Of a stretch of 64,000 nucleotides of DNA, positions 1 through 7,767 are shown in pieces (the stretch's first letter is position 1; every line of letters begins with the position of its first letter). The DNA is from Lachnospiraceae bacterium (GTDB taxonomy: Bacteria > Bacillota > Clostridia > Lachnospirales > Lachnospiraceae): assembly GCA_016294075.1 (NCBI GenBank), contig JAEDCQ010000001.1, positions 416,631 through 480,630 of the forward strand. Reading direction: 5' to 3'. The notes under the pieces were generated by a model. The model did not search any database. It worked only from the letters and a program-made list of their open reading frames with translations, and had not been told where the DNA came from. The position numbers were made by a program, and so were the translations under genes.

Positions 1-1975
1 TGCTTCCTTTCTTTTTAATATTTTGTGCAAGCTTAACTCTCTGCCGTTCACCACCTGAAAAAGTGGAAAGCGGCTGTCCCAGCGATATGTAGGGAAGTCC
101 AACCTCCATCAGTGCATTTAATTTATCTTTGATTTTTTTATTAGATCCAAAAAAGGATGCAGCATCTTCCACACTCATTGCCAATATATCTACAATATTT
201 TTACCTTTGTATAAATACTGTATTGCTTCGTCACTATACCTCGTTCCGTTACAATATTCACACACCGTCGTAACCGGGTCCATAAATACAAGTTCTGTAG
301 TTATTACTCCCCGTCCGTTGCAATACGGACACGCACCTTTTCCATTAAATGTAAACAGACTGTCCGATACACCGTTTTCTTTTCCAAATACTTTTCTGAT
401 TTCATCAAAAAATCCCATAAAGGTGCATACCGTGGAACGTCCGGTTGCTGTGATAGCACTCTGATCAATCAAAACAACCTGTTCAGCATATTTCTTTGCA
501 AATACCTCTCTAATCAGTGACGATTTTCCGCTTCCTGCAACTCCCGTCACAACTGTCAGAATTCCCAATGGAATATCAACGTCAACGTTTTTTAAATTAT
601 GAATGTTTGCTCCTCTGACAGGTAAATATTCCTTTGGAATACGCACTTTTTCCTTAACCTTTATATCCTGACTTAATGCATTTCCAGTTTTTGTTCCACT
701 GACAAGAAGAGCCTCGAAGCTGCCCTGAAACAAAACCTGTCCACCGTTTTTTCCGGCAAGCGGTCCGATATCAATGACCTCATCCGCAATGCTGATAATA
801 TCCTTATCATGTTCAACAACCAATACCGTATTTCCTTTGTCACGAAGGCTTTTAAGAAGTTTTGACATTCGGTGAACGTCTCTTGGATGCATTCCCGTGC
901 TTGGCTCATCAAAAATATATATCATGCCGCACAAAGAGCTTCCCATATATCTGACTAACTTAAGTCTCTGTGCTTCTCCACCGGATAAAGTTGAACTTTC
1001 CCGGTTCATAGATAAATATGGAAGTCCAATATCAATCATGCGGTCAAGAGAAGCCGTAAGCTGTTTTACAATAGATACCGCTCTCGCATCATTAATTTCT
1101 CCAAGGATTTCCCACAGCTGTGAAAACTCCATTTCGCACATATCTGCAATATTATAACCATTTATTCTGCAGGATAGTGTCTGTTCGTTTAATCGTTTCC
1201 CTTTACAATCAGGACATTCACATTCATACATAAACTGTGCGATTTTTTTCAGTGTATAATCATTTTGTTCTTCCGGACCTTTCATCAGGATTAATCTCTT
1301 AAATTGATTGTATACTCCCTCCAATTTCTTATCCACTCTTTCTCCATCAGGAGTCCAACTACCATACAGTAATATGTTCTGTTCCTTTTCACTTAAATCC
1401 TTCCATGGGACATCTGTTCTGAAATACTCAGGTCGTCTGTAGACCTTCCAATAATATTTTTCGGGTCCAAATGCCGGAAGTTGAAAGATTCCTTCATCAT
1501 AAGTCTTATCTTCATCAATTAAATTATGAACATCAAAATCCATAACCTTTCCAATACCTGCACAGGTCTTACACATTCCGTTTGGATTATTAAAAGAAAA
1601 GTAGGATGCCGGACCGATACCGGGACTTCCGATTCTCGAAAACAAAAGCCGCAATGCTGAATACATATCACTGATTGTACCAACCGTAGATCTGGCATTC
1701 CCGCCAAGCCTGCTCTGATCAATAATAACGGATGGATTCAGATTTTCGATGAACTCAACATTTGGTTTCTCATATTTTGGCAATCTACCTCTAATCCATG
1801 CAGTATAGGTTTCATTCATCTGCCGTTGACTTTCCGCTGCAATCGTATCAAAAACAATACTTGATTTTCCGGACCCGGACACACCCGTAAATACTACAAT
1901 TTTATTTTTGGGAATATCCAATGATATGTTTTTTAAATTATTCTGCTTTAATCCTCTTATTTTGATTGGTTCCAT
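1..1975 (-). CDS. UvrA-like ABC-ATPase (short UvrA/DrrC type), C-terminus beyond window
   Basis: A continuous open frame runs from ATG 1975 off the left edge (about 658 residues seen). It has two UvrA-type ATPase halves. Walker A GVSGSGKSS is at residues 31-39, a CxxC zinc motif at about 135-138 and a second CPDC motif near 250. The first ABC signature STLSGGEAQ is followed by the Walker B stretch FDEPSTG. The second half has Walker A GVAGSGKSS, a CPYC/CEYC zinc pair and the signature STFSGGERQ just before the edge. The length suits the short UvrA-like class (about 750 aa) found outside uvrAB operons, some of which protect against DNA-binding drugs. No uvrB or uvrC is nearby, so a role in core excision repair is not implied. 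Drug tolerance is inference. Confidence 0.9.
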   Translation of the reverse strand, partial: MEPIKIRGLKQNNLKNISLDIPKNKIVVFTGVSGSGKSSIVFDTIAAESQRQMNETYTAWIRGRLPKYEKPNVEFIENLNPSVIIDQSRLGGNARSTVGTISDMYSALRLLFSRIGSPGIGPASYFSFNNPNGMCKTCAGIGKVMDFDVHNLIDEDKTYDEGIFQLPAFGPEKYYWKVYRRPEYFRTDVPWKDLSEKEQNILLYGSWTPDGERVDKKLEGVYNQFKRLILMKGPEEQNDYTLKKIAQFMYECECPDCKGKRLNEQTLSCRINGYNIADMCEMEFSQLWEILGEINDARAVSIVKQLTASLDRMIDIGLPYLSMNRESSTLSGGEAQRLKLVRYMGSSLCGMIYIFDEPSTGMHPRDVHRMSKLLKSLRDKGNTVLVVEHDKDIISIADEVIDIGPLAGKNGGQVLFQGSFEALLVSGTKTGNALSQDIKVKEKVRIPKEYLPVRGANIHNLKNVDVDIPLGILTVVTGVAGSGKSSLIREVFAKKYAEQVVLIDQSAITATGRSTVCTFMGFFDEIRKVFGKENGVSDSLFTFNGKGACPYCNGRGVITTELVFMDPVTTVCEYCNGTRYSDEAIQYLYKGKNIVDILAMSVEDAASFFGSNKKIKDKLNALMEVGLPYISLGQPLSTFSGGERQRVKLAQNIKKKGS

Positions 1976-2214
1976 AGCTTACTCCTCTTTTTCATGATTT
2001 TTTTAACATCTCTGCCTGTTTATCTTAAAAAAGGATTATATATCCTCCCCTTTAGGGGAGAGTCAAGTATTTTAAAAACGTGACTATTTTCCCCATATGT
2101 TCTACAACTACTTTTTCTTTCGATAAATTCCATTGATAGTATCGTCTTTCTTATTCTTTTTCCCTTGAAGGCCAAATAATTACCATTAAAAAATATACTT
2201 TTTCGTGCAATGTA

Positions 2215-2253
2215 TTGATATTTTTGTGCAATCAACATATAAAAAAATATCAA
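2215..2253. promoter_or_regulatory. Inverted repeat before the antitoxin gene (probable autoregulatory operator)
   Basis: An 11-bp inverted repeat, TTGATATTTTT at 2215-2225 and AAAAATATCAA at 2243-2253, ends about 20 bp before the antitoxin ATG. RelB/DinJ antitoxins usually repress their own promoter through such a site. The rest of 1976-2214 is AT-rich, carries the divergent promoters of the UvrA-like gene and this operon, and shows no other gene. Confidence 0.5.
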
Positions 2254-2274
2254 CAGAAGGGAGTGATTTTATCT

Positions 2275-2556
2275 ATGGCAAAGTCAACTACAAGTAATAT
2301 TAGTATTCGTATGGACAGTAATCTGAAGGCTGCGGCAGAGGCTCTTTATGAGGAGCTTGGCATGAATCTCAGTACTGCTTTTAATATTTTCGTTCGTCAG
2401 TCTCTACGCGAAAGAGGAATTCCTTTCAAGATTACGGAAGGCTCACCGAATAAAGAAACCGTCTCAGCTATGCTTGAGGCAGAAAGGATTGCAAAAGATC
2501 CAACTGTTAAAGGCTATCATGATGTGGATGCACTTTTTGCTGACCTTGATGCATGA
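2275..2556 (+). CDS. RelB/DinJ-family antitoxin
   Basis: A 93-residue protein. The ATG at 2275 was chosen over an upstream in-frame codon because AGAAGGGAG lies just before it and the family begins with MAKSTTSNISIRMD. The N-terminal half is a ribbon-helix-helix DNA-binding domain (ISIRMDSNLKAAAEALYEEL), followed by the family core LGMNLSTAFNIFVRQSL. Its job is to repress its own operon and to neutralise a YafQ/RelE ribosome-dependent mRNA interferase. The toxin gene overlaps its stop codon (ATGA arrangement) but is broken, so this looks like an orphan antitoxin. It could still cross-neutralise other toxins or act only as a repressor. Confidence 0.88.
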   Translation: MAKSTTSNISIRMDSNLKAAAEALYEELGMNLSTAFNIFVRQSLRERGIPFKITEGSPNKETVSAMLEAERIAKDPTVKGYHDVDALFADLDA

Positions 2557-2691
2557 CCAAATACGAAATCAAAAATACAACCCAATTTAAGAAAAACTAT
2601 AAACTGGTTTCTCATTTATCGTATTGAAGATGATGTTTTGGTTCTTACACTATCCCGAACAGGTACTCATAGCGACCTATTTAATATGTAA
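2553..2691 (+). pseudogene. YafQ/RelE-type toxin remnant with internal deletion
   Basis: The frame opens at ATG 2553, overlapping the antitoxin stop, and encodes MTKYEIKNTTQFKKNYKL, the usual YafQ start. It then runs out of frame to a stop after KLVSHLSY. In another frame the very next codons give WFLIYRIEDDVLVL and TLSRTGTHSDLF, the C-terminal end of YafQ, ending at TAA 2691. About 40-45 central residues, including the expected catalytic His/Asp region, are missing. The simplest reading is one deletion that also shifted the frame. The product cannot be an active toxin. Confidence 0.8.
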
Positions 2692-2706
2692 CATATTTAT
2701 GTTGAC

Positions 2707-2733
2707 AAAAAGACCTGAGTTTCTACTCAGATC
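2707..2733 (-). terminator. Rho-independent terminator of the AraC-type gene
   Basis: An imperfect 8-bp stem (GACCTGAG at 2712-2719 with CTCAGATC at 2726-2733) is followed on the minus strand by a run of T. It sits directly after the stop codon of the AraC-family gene. Confidence 0.6.
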
Positions 2734-2745
2734 TTCTTGTTAACA

Positions 2746-3621
2746 TTAAGATTTTTTAACAGGGATAAATTCAATATATCCTCTTGTTCCAATCGGTTCA
2801 AGCTGAATTCTGGGATTATCCTTATCCCATTCGTAGCCAATAAATCCGGGATCATACTTTTTCTCCGCATCCCATATTTCCTGAATTGCCGTTTCGTATT
2901 CTTCTTCTTTAAATGGTTCCCCTCTGAATAAAAGGTATGTTGCTGCAGGCAGGGTAATCATTTCGAATCCATCAGGAATTACTCCTGAATAATCATTTTC
3001 AACCTCGACACCCTGTACATACTCATTTGTAATTGGATTACGATATTTCTCCGGCAACCATAAGCATACAGGTTCACCGCCAATCGACTTAATACTGGTC
3101 AGTAGTCCCCACACATCGCATCCTACTTCTTTACAATATGACCAATATTCATTTGCCTTAATACCTCTCTTAAGGATTACTTTTCTTTCCGGCTTCTCAA
3201 TAACCTGGATAAAAATATTTCTTGTTTCACACATTTCTTTCTGTCTCCTTCCATCCTTTAATGCAATCAGATAAGGAGTAAAAAGCCATAATGGTATCGG
3301 ACTTAAAGCATATTCTTTTGGATTACAGCCAAATTCTTTTCGAAATGCCCTCTGATATCCATCCACGCTTCCAAATCCCATTTCCATAGCAATATCCAGA
3401 ATCTTACAGTGTTCATCTCTTAGTCTTAATGCTGACTTAGACAATTTAAGGCGCCTAATATAATCTGCCGGAGTCAGTTTAAGTTTCTCAAGAAACAACT
3501 TTCTGGTATACCACGGGGAATATGCACATACATTTGCTAGATCAGCTATTGATATTTCTTCACTGATATGTTCATGTATATATTCCTGCATCAGTCTTAC
3601 TGCCTTTTCATGTTCACCCAT
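2746..3621 (-). CDS. AraC-family regulator with GyrI-like effector-binding domain
   Basis: 291 residues. Residues 1-110 form the two helix-turn-helix motifs of the AraC/XylS family (IADLANVCAYSPWYTRKLF and ILDIAMEMGFGSVDGYQRAF). Unusually for AraC proteins the DNA-binding part is N-terminal. It is followed by a C-terminal half of the GyrI-like/effector-binding type (about 130-288, with YIEFIPV at the end), as in Rob/SoxS-related multidrug regulators. It probably binds a small amphipathic ligand and activates export or detoxification genes. No transporter is adjacent, so its targets are unknown. The gene is monocistronic, with its own terminator. Confidence 0.85.
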   Translation of the reverse strand: MGEHEKAVRLMQEYIHEHISEEISIADLANVCAYSPWYTRKLFLEKLKLTPADYIRRLKLSKSALRLRDEHCKILDIAMEMGFGSVDGYQRAFRKEFGCNPKEYALSPIPLWLFTPYLIALKDGRRQKEMCETRNIFIQVIEKPERKVILKRGIKANEYWSYCKEVGCDVWGLLTSIKSIGGEPVCLWLPEKYRNPITNEYVQGVEVENDYSGVIPDGFEMITLPAATYLLFRGEPFKEEEYETAIQEIWDAEKKYDPGFIGYEWDKDNPRIQLEPIGTRGYIEFIPVKKS

Positions 3622-3729
3622 CGGCTTACCTCCTTACAGGAGACATATTACCCTAATGTTTCCGTTTATTTCTCGACTTTTTTTGTCATATCTTTTTTAT
3701 TTTTCTTTCGGTCAACCAATAATTGTGGT

Positions 3730-4524
3730 TTATTTACTTGACGCATATAAAGGGTTGGCTTCTCTAACTAATCCCGAATACTCATTACACAGTTCGTCAA
3801 ACGCATTTCTGACTTCTGATGGTATGTCTACATGAGCAATAAAACCCTTACCTTTCGGTCCATATCCATTTTCATCATCTGATAGTCTTGGAATTTCACC
3901 CATAAGCAGACTAATGTATCTATCTATTTCCCACATTCCCCATATTTCTTTATCATATGTCAATGTAGAATTATCGACAACGACTTTAACTGCATAAACA
4001 GCATAATTAATTATTTTAATATTGTTACTTACACATTTTCTTAAACCTGCTTCCATACGATATTGCATAGTAGCATCTTGCGATATGATAATACTACTAA
4101 AAGAAATCCCATTATCTTTAAGTAAATCTAAAAGATATGTAATGTTATTTCCGCAATTTGTAGATTTACATTCTAAGAAATCCGGCGCTAAGCCATATTG
4201 ATGTTTTAAATATTTTGCAAACACCTCTGCTTCAGACAATCCTACCGTTTCAATATCAGGAAATTCCTTATGCATTTTCAGTCGTAACGTTTCTGTTGTA
4301 TGTCCAGCGCCACCAACAATCACATATTTCTTCGCAATATGGTTCTTCATTGCTTGTGCCAAAACATCTCCACCGCACATAATACTTCCACCAAAAAGTA
4401 CCATAACATCAACCTGCGGTATTCCATAATTTTTAAGTAACTGTTCTGATGTTAATTCAGTAATATCTCTTTTACCACAAAAATCGCCTAAAATATTTAT
4501 ATTGTTTGCAATATTCTCTAACAT
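3730..4524 (-). CDS. YdcF-like (DUF218) protein
   Basis: 264 residues from ATG 4524. The upstream GTG at 4539 is rejected because its GTGGAG is a good ribosome-binding site for the ATG. The DUF218/YdcF fold is suggested by an early VDVMVLFGGSI strand-turn, IVGGAGHTTETLR, and the central STNCGNNITYL and IIISQDATMQYR segments that line the pocket in this family. E. coli YdcF binds S-adenosylmethionine, and other members act in cell-envelope metabolism; the substrate here cannot be told. No signal peptide or membrane segment is seen, so it is probably cytoplasmic. Confidence 0.75.
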   Translation of the reverse strand: MLENIANNINILGDFCGKRDITELTSEQLLKNYGIPQVDVMVLFGGSIMCGGDVLAQAMKNHIAKKYVIVGGAGHTTETLRLKMHKEFPDIETVGLSEAEVFAKYLKHQYGLAPDFLECKSTNCGNNITYLLDLLKDNGISFSSIIISQDATMQYRMEAGLRKCVSNNIKIINYAVYAVKVVVDNSTLTYDKEIWGMWEIDRYISLLMGEIPRLSDDENGYGPKGKGFIAHVDIPSEVRNAFDELCNEYSGLVREANPLYASSK

Positions 4525-4682
4525 TATATAATTCTCCACATATTATATACAAAACCTTATGTTATTGTTTTCTATATCTCTCGTTCATCTCTTTGACCTT
4601 CGGATTGGAGGCATCCCTCGCTCTAAGGAGCTCGCTCAATTCAAATTTCTATTTCTAATCTGAAACAATTTTTGTTATCTCT

Positions 4683-5360
4683 TTATTTCGTAAATTGTTC
4701 TTTCATTAAACAACACACAGAATAATACAGCATGACCAACCCTGTACTTAATAATGCACCACCTATAATATCTGTAAGCCAATGTACTCCTGATATTAAT
4801 CTGCCGATAACCATAAATGCAGTGAATCCAATAATAATATAGTCGATGCTCTTTCTAAGCCTTTGATTCATAATACGGTCATTAAACTGCATAACTGCTG
4901 TTGGCATCACACACATCACAAGCAGTGTTGTAGATGACGGATAAGAAGCTTCTAAATATCCGTCTATCAATATAGGTCTATAATTTATTACAAATATTTC
5001 AAACAAAATATATGCTGACATTACAAGAATATAAAATCCGCCAAGCACCAGAATACTGGAATCGACTTTTAAAAGACTTTTTCTTTTTACCATCTGTATA
5101 AATCCCAAAATCGCAAAACTTAATACAAAGCAGATTGGTAAAAGTCCTAACCAATCTGTGATTGTATATAGTTGCATATGAACTCCTGTAAAACGGTGAA
5201 ATAAGCCATTGAGGGTTGCAAAACCAACTGTTGAACCTTTTGGACCGATTGCCTGTACATCCAGATAACTGATTGCTATCGTCCATAAAACAAACGATAT
5301 AAGTAAACACAATGAGATACAAAATTTTTTTTGATTTCTTTTCTTCATTTTTTTATCCAT
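4683..5360 (-). CDS. PAP2-superfamily membrane phosphatase
   Basis: 225 residues with about six hydrophobic segments, starting with a basic N-terminus (MDKKMKKRNQKK). Two parts of the PAP2 active site are visible: the SYPSSTT loop (PSGH-like) and GVHWLTDIIGG, where the histidine and aspartate of the SRxxxxxHxxxD motif lie. Conserved replacements in the first motif (SST instead of SGH) are common in clostridial members. The protein should hydrolyse lipid phosphates such as phosphatidate or undecaprenyl diphosphate at the membrane. Which one is not evident. It stands alone between YdcF and the XRE regulator genes. Confidence 0.8.
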   Translation of the reverse strand: MDKKMKKRNQKKFCISLCLLISFVLWTIAISYLDVQAIGPKGSTVGFATLNGLFHRFTGVHMQLYTITDWLGLLPICFVLSFAILGFIQMVKRKSLLKVDSSILVLGGFYILVMSAYILFEIFVINYRPILIDGYLEASYPSSTTLLVMCVMPTAVMQFNDRIMNQRLRKSIDYIIIGFTAFMVIGRLISGVHWLTDIIGGALLSTGLVMLYYSVCCLMKEQFTK

Positions 5361-5458
5361 CCTTTAAAAATTGTATTTGGCTTTCGCCTGAATACAATTT
5401 AGCCAAACGGATTAGATAATGAAAGAATGGATGTGTCACATCTGTGATACGAATCGTA

Positions 5459-6064
5459 TCATTCCCATTTAATCAACATTAAAGCCTTTATAATCAAAAA
5501 CATAAATGTAAACATTGCGGCATAAGGTTGAAGACTTATCATGAAAAAAAGAGCTCCGATTGCACTTAATCCTATAGAAAATTTATCTTTCATCTTTATC
5601 CAAAGTTTGATTTCACAGTTCTGAAGTGCAAGTCTAAGTATTCCCCATATTATTATTCCAAAAACGATGATTAAATATGGGATTTTCACGTACGGTTCAA
5701 TCTCAGTCAATGACAACAAAGAGACTTCCTGAATAACATCCCCTACTCTTTGTCCGAAAAAAGGCAGAAAAAGGAACATTGCTACACTACAATCAAGCAA
5801 TCCAAAAACCAAATCGCGAAAATGTTTTTCTTTTTGCCTGTTGTCATTTTCCGCAATTGAAAGAATCTCCTCACCGGACAGCAATTCATCTAATGATATT
5901 GAAAAGTATTTTGAAATTGCTTTCAAAGAGTCTATATTCGGATATCCTCTCCCGGATTCCCACTTTGAAATTGCAGTACGCGATACATATAATGCTTCTG
6001 CAAGCTCTTCCTGTGTAAGGTTTTTCTGTTTCCTTAATTCCTGTAATTTTTCGTTAAATTCCAT
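5459..6064 (-). CDS. XRE-family regulator with C-terminal membrane segments
   Basis: 201 residues. The first 65 are a classic XRE helix-turn-helix (LTQEELAEALYVSRTAISKWESGRGYPN). A short linker leads to three hydrophobic segments at about 85-105, 128-148 and 160-198. HTH proteins of this form sit at the membrane in Firmicutes and often control a neighbouring membrane protein; the PAP2 gene 98 bp downstream is a candidate. A consensus-like promoter overlapping a TTGT-rich palindrome lies upstream and may be autoregulated. Confidence 0.85.
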   Translation of the reverse strand: MEFNEKLQELRKQKNLTQEELAEALYVSRTAISKWESGRGYPNIDSLKAISKYFSISLDELLSGEEILSIAENDNRQKEKHFRDLVFGLLDCSVAMFLFLPFFGQRVGDVIQEVSLLSLTEIEPYVKIPYLIIVFGIIIWGILRLALQNCEIKLWIKMKDKFSIGLSAIGALFFMISLQPYAAMFTFMFLIIKALMLIKWE

Positions 6065-6202
6065 CGAAAATATCGCCTTTCTATTTATCTTGCCAATGTA
6101 TGAATCAATTCCTCATTGCTGATTTATTTTTACCCATACTTACCTCATAAAATATACTTCACCTATCATCAGAATTACGATTTGTTTTTTTCTTTGTCTA
6201 TC

Positions 6203-6230
6203 ATTATATCATTGTTTACAACATGTACAA
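6203..6230 (-). promoter_or_regulatory. Sigma-70-type promoter of the XRE gene
   Basis: On the minus strand TTGTAC (6225-6230), a 16-nt spacer and TATAAT (6203-6208) lie about 140 bp before the XRE start. The spacer contains TTGTAAACAA, a palindrome that could be an operator. Confidence 0.55.
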
Positions 6231-6254
6231 ACTAATTTGTCACGAGAAGAAAAT

Positions 6255-6275
6255 ACTCAGGCATTTTGCCTGAGT
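6255..6275. terminator. Perfect 9-bp hairpin, terminator-like
   Basis: ACTCAGGCA (6255-6263) pairs perfectly with TGCCTGAGT (6267-6275) around a 3-nt loop. An AT-rich tract with several T follows on the plus strand. No plus-strand gene is seen upstream, so what it terminates is unclear. Confidence 0.5.
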
Positions 6276-6303
6276 CATAATATTTTTGATGCAGAAGATG
6301 GGG

Positions 6304-6390
6304 CGCACGAGGTCCGGTGGACCTCGGCTTTGCGCCGACCGGAGCGAAGCGGAGACCTTGAACCTTGGGTTCAAGGGACGCTTCGGTGCG
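6304..6390. repeat. GC-rich multi-stem element of unknown nature
   Basis: This 87-nt block is far richer in GC than its surroundings and folds into nested perfect stems. The outer stem is CGCAC 6304-6308 with GTGCG 6386-6390. Inside are GAGGTCC 6309-6315 with GGACCTC 6319-6325, CGGC 6325-6328 with GCCG 6334-6337, CGAAGCG 6345-6351 with CGCTTCG 6379-6385, and CCTTGAACC 6356-6364 with GGTTCAAGG 6368-6376. No ORF is apparent. It may be a dispersed chromosomal repeat or a small structured RNA next to the tRNA genes. Confidence 0.6.
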
Positions 6391-6394
6391 GAAA

Positions 6395-6430
6395 AAGATA
6401 AGCCTCAGGTTACCACCTGAGGCTTATCTT
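6395..6430. terminator. Strong bidirectional terminator after the tRNA-Leu genes
   Basis: A perfect 16-bp stem (6395-6410 with 6415-6430, loop TACC) is flanked by AAAAA on the left and TTTT on the right, so it has a T-run in either direction. On the minus strand it ends the tRNA-Leu transcript. Confidence 0.9.
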
Positions 6431-6436
6431 TTTTAC

Positions 6437-6520
6437 TGCGGAAGATGGGACTTGAACCCACACGTCTATACAGACACAAGATCCTTAGTCTTGCCTGTCT
6501 GCCAATTCCAGCACTTCCGC
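6437..6520 (-). tRNA. tRNA-Leu (anticodon AAG)
   Basis: 84 nt. Acceptor stem GCGGAAG/CTTCCGC with discriminator A. The anticodon stem CAAGA/TCTTG closes the loop CTAAGGA, placing AAG at positions 34-36. A long variable arm (TGTCTGTATAGACG) and the T-arm GTGGGTTCAAGTCCCAT are typical of a class II tRNA. CCA is not encoded. It lies 28 bp downstream of the second tRNA-Leu in one transcript. Confidence 0.95.
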
Positions 6521-6548
6521 GAACTGTATTAAATTAAGTACAGCTTAC

Positions 6549-6631
6549 TGCAGGAAAAGGGACTTGAACCCTCACGATATTGCTATCACATGGACCTGAA
6601 CCATGCGCGTCTGCCATTCCGCCATTCCTGC
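6549..6631 (-). tRNA. tRNA-Leu (anticodon CAG)
   Basis: 83 nt. Acceptor stem GCAGGAA/TTCCTGC with discriminator A. The anticodon stem CATGG/CCATG closes the loop TTCAGGT, giving anticodon CAG. It has a long variable arm and the T-arm GAGGGTTCAAGTCCCTT. CCA is not encoded. It is the first gene of a two-tRNA transcript. Confidence 0.95.
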
Positions 6632-6640
6632 GCGAATTAC

Positions 6641-6669
6641 ATTGTATCTGTAATTCCGTATGTTGTCAA
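6641..6669 (-). promoter_or_regulatory. Consensus promoter of the tRNA-Leu pair
   Basis: On the minus strand TTGACA (6664-6669), a 17-nt spacer and TACAAT (6641-6646) lie 9 bp before the first tRNA. This is a near-perfect sigma-70-type stable-RNA promoter. Confidence 0.9.
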
Positions 6670-6831
6670 GTAAAAACTACTGCTGAATCATTCGCTGAAA
6701 CATTTTCTTAAGCTCTTTTGCAGAAGAAAACTTTTTTATGCGGTAGACATATATCGTCCTGACACTTGTACAAGTATAACGAAGTTTTAAAAGAAGTGCA
6801 AGCACTTTTTTTCTTTTTTTAAATTTTTTTT

Positions 6832-6867
6832 AAAATGGATGCCACAAAAAGTGTGACATCCATTTTT
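6832..6867 (-). terminator. Terminator of the FliD-like gene
   Basis: AAAATGGATG and CATCCATTTT form a long stem directly downstream of the minus-strand gene, with A/T runs on both sides. The remaining stretch, 6670-6831, is AT-rich and shows no gene. Confidence 0.7.
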
Positions 6868-6906
6868 GATGCTCTTTTTAAAACGTTCTGAAAGCACATA
6901 AATACA

Positions 6907-7638
6907 TTAAATTAAGCTATCCAACAGATTACCGGTGGAGAAAGATTTATCATAGTTACCGGCACTTGTATAGTTTTTCATGGCATTTGCTTCATTATTG
7001 GCTGTTGTACCGATGATAGAGGCTTTTGTGGATACAACATATGTAAATGATGTATTACCGTTAAAAAGGTTCTTCACTTTATCCATATCAGACGCTTTAA
7101 AGGCCTGTTCATCGACAGAAAATGTATTGTCATCCTGAATCGATATTCCGACTTCTTGTAACGAATTTTTATAACCGGAAACAAGATTGGTAAGTCCGCT
7201 GATTTCTTTTTCAACCTTATCGGAGTCAGAATTTTTCATGGATTTCAGGAAGGAATTATACTTGTCGGCAAAATCATTAACCGCATTATAGATAGAATCA
7301 ACCTCTTTATTACGGAACAAGGAATTGCTTCCCTTTGTTATCAGTTTTTCGGCGCTGTCAGCTAAAGATGAGGCGTTCGTTGAAACCTCGGTCAGTTTTT
7401 TAGATGCGCTGTCTTCCGATGCTGTTGTTTTCTTTTTATTATCAGTGTCTTTTACCTCTTTTGAAGAATCTTCATCCATCTGGGCATAATAAGACTTTAA
7501 CAATTTGCCGTATGTTCCGGTTTTAATACTATTGTATTCCGACAAATCAATCGAATTAAAAATATTAGCACTTGAACCGGCAGATGAATTGTTGTTATTA
7601 AATAAAAAACTGTAATCCGGCTTTTCCGGTATTTTCAT
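6907..7638 (-). CDS. FliD-like (flagellar cap/hook-associated-like) hypothetical protein
   Basis: 243 residues, no signal peptide. The N-terminus is Asn/Ser-rich (FLFNNNNSSAGSSANIF). A predicted helical region follows (about 85-155, FADKYNSFLKSMKN). The C-terminal half resembles the end of FliD/HAP2 filament-cap proteins: LQEVGISIQDDNTFSVDEQA, then LFNG near 200 and a final helical tail. Length is about half of a normal FliD. No other flagellar gene is in the window, so it may be a flagellar accessory protein or a paralog with another surface role. It is single-gene, with its own terminator. The call is from motif resemblance only. Confidence 0.5.
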   Translation of the reverse strand: MKIPEKPDYSFLFNNNNSSAGSSANIFNSIDLSEYNSIKTGTYGKLLKSYYAQMDEDSSKEVKDTDNKKKTTASEDSASKKLTEVSTNASSLADSAEKLITKGSNSLFRNKEVDSIYNAVNDFADKYNSFLKSMKNSDSDKVEKEISGLTNLVSGYKNSLQEVGISIQDDNTFSVDEQAFKASDMDKVKNLFNGNTSFTYVVSTKASIIGTTANNEANAMKNYTSAGNYDKSFSTGNLLDSLI

Positions 7639-7767
7639 ATGCGTTCCTCCTTACCTATAAAGGAAATCAATCCGTTGTTACGCTGTTACATCCGTGTAAT
7701 CACTTTACTCTGCTGTTACTCTTATATTACATCTTATCGGCGAAAAACTCAATAAAATCAAGTGGAT

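Noticed and set aside
129..464. Plus-strand 111-codon frame at the left edge
   Set aside because: It lies antisense to the UvrA-like gene, whose frame is fully open and motif-rich.
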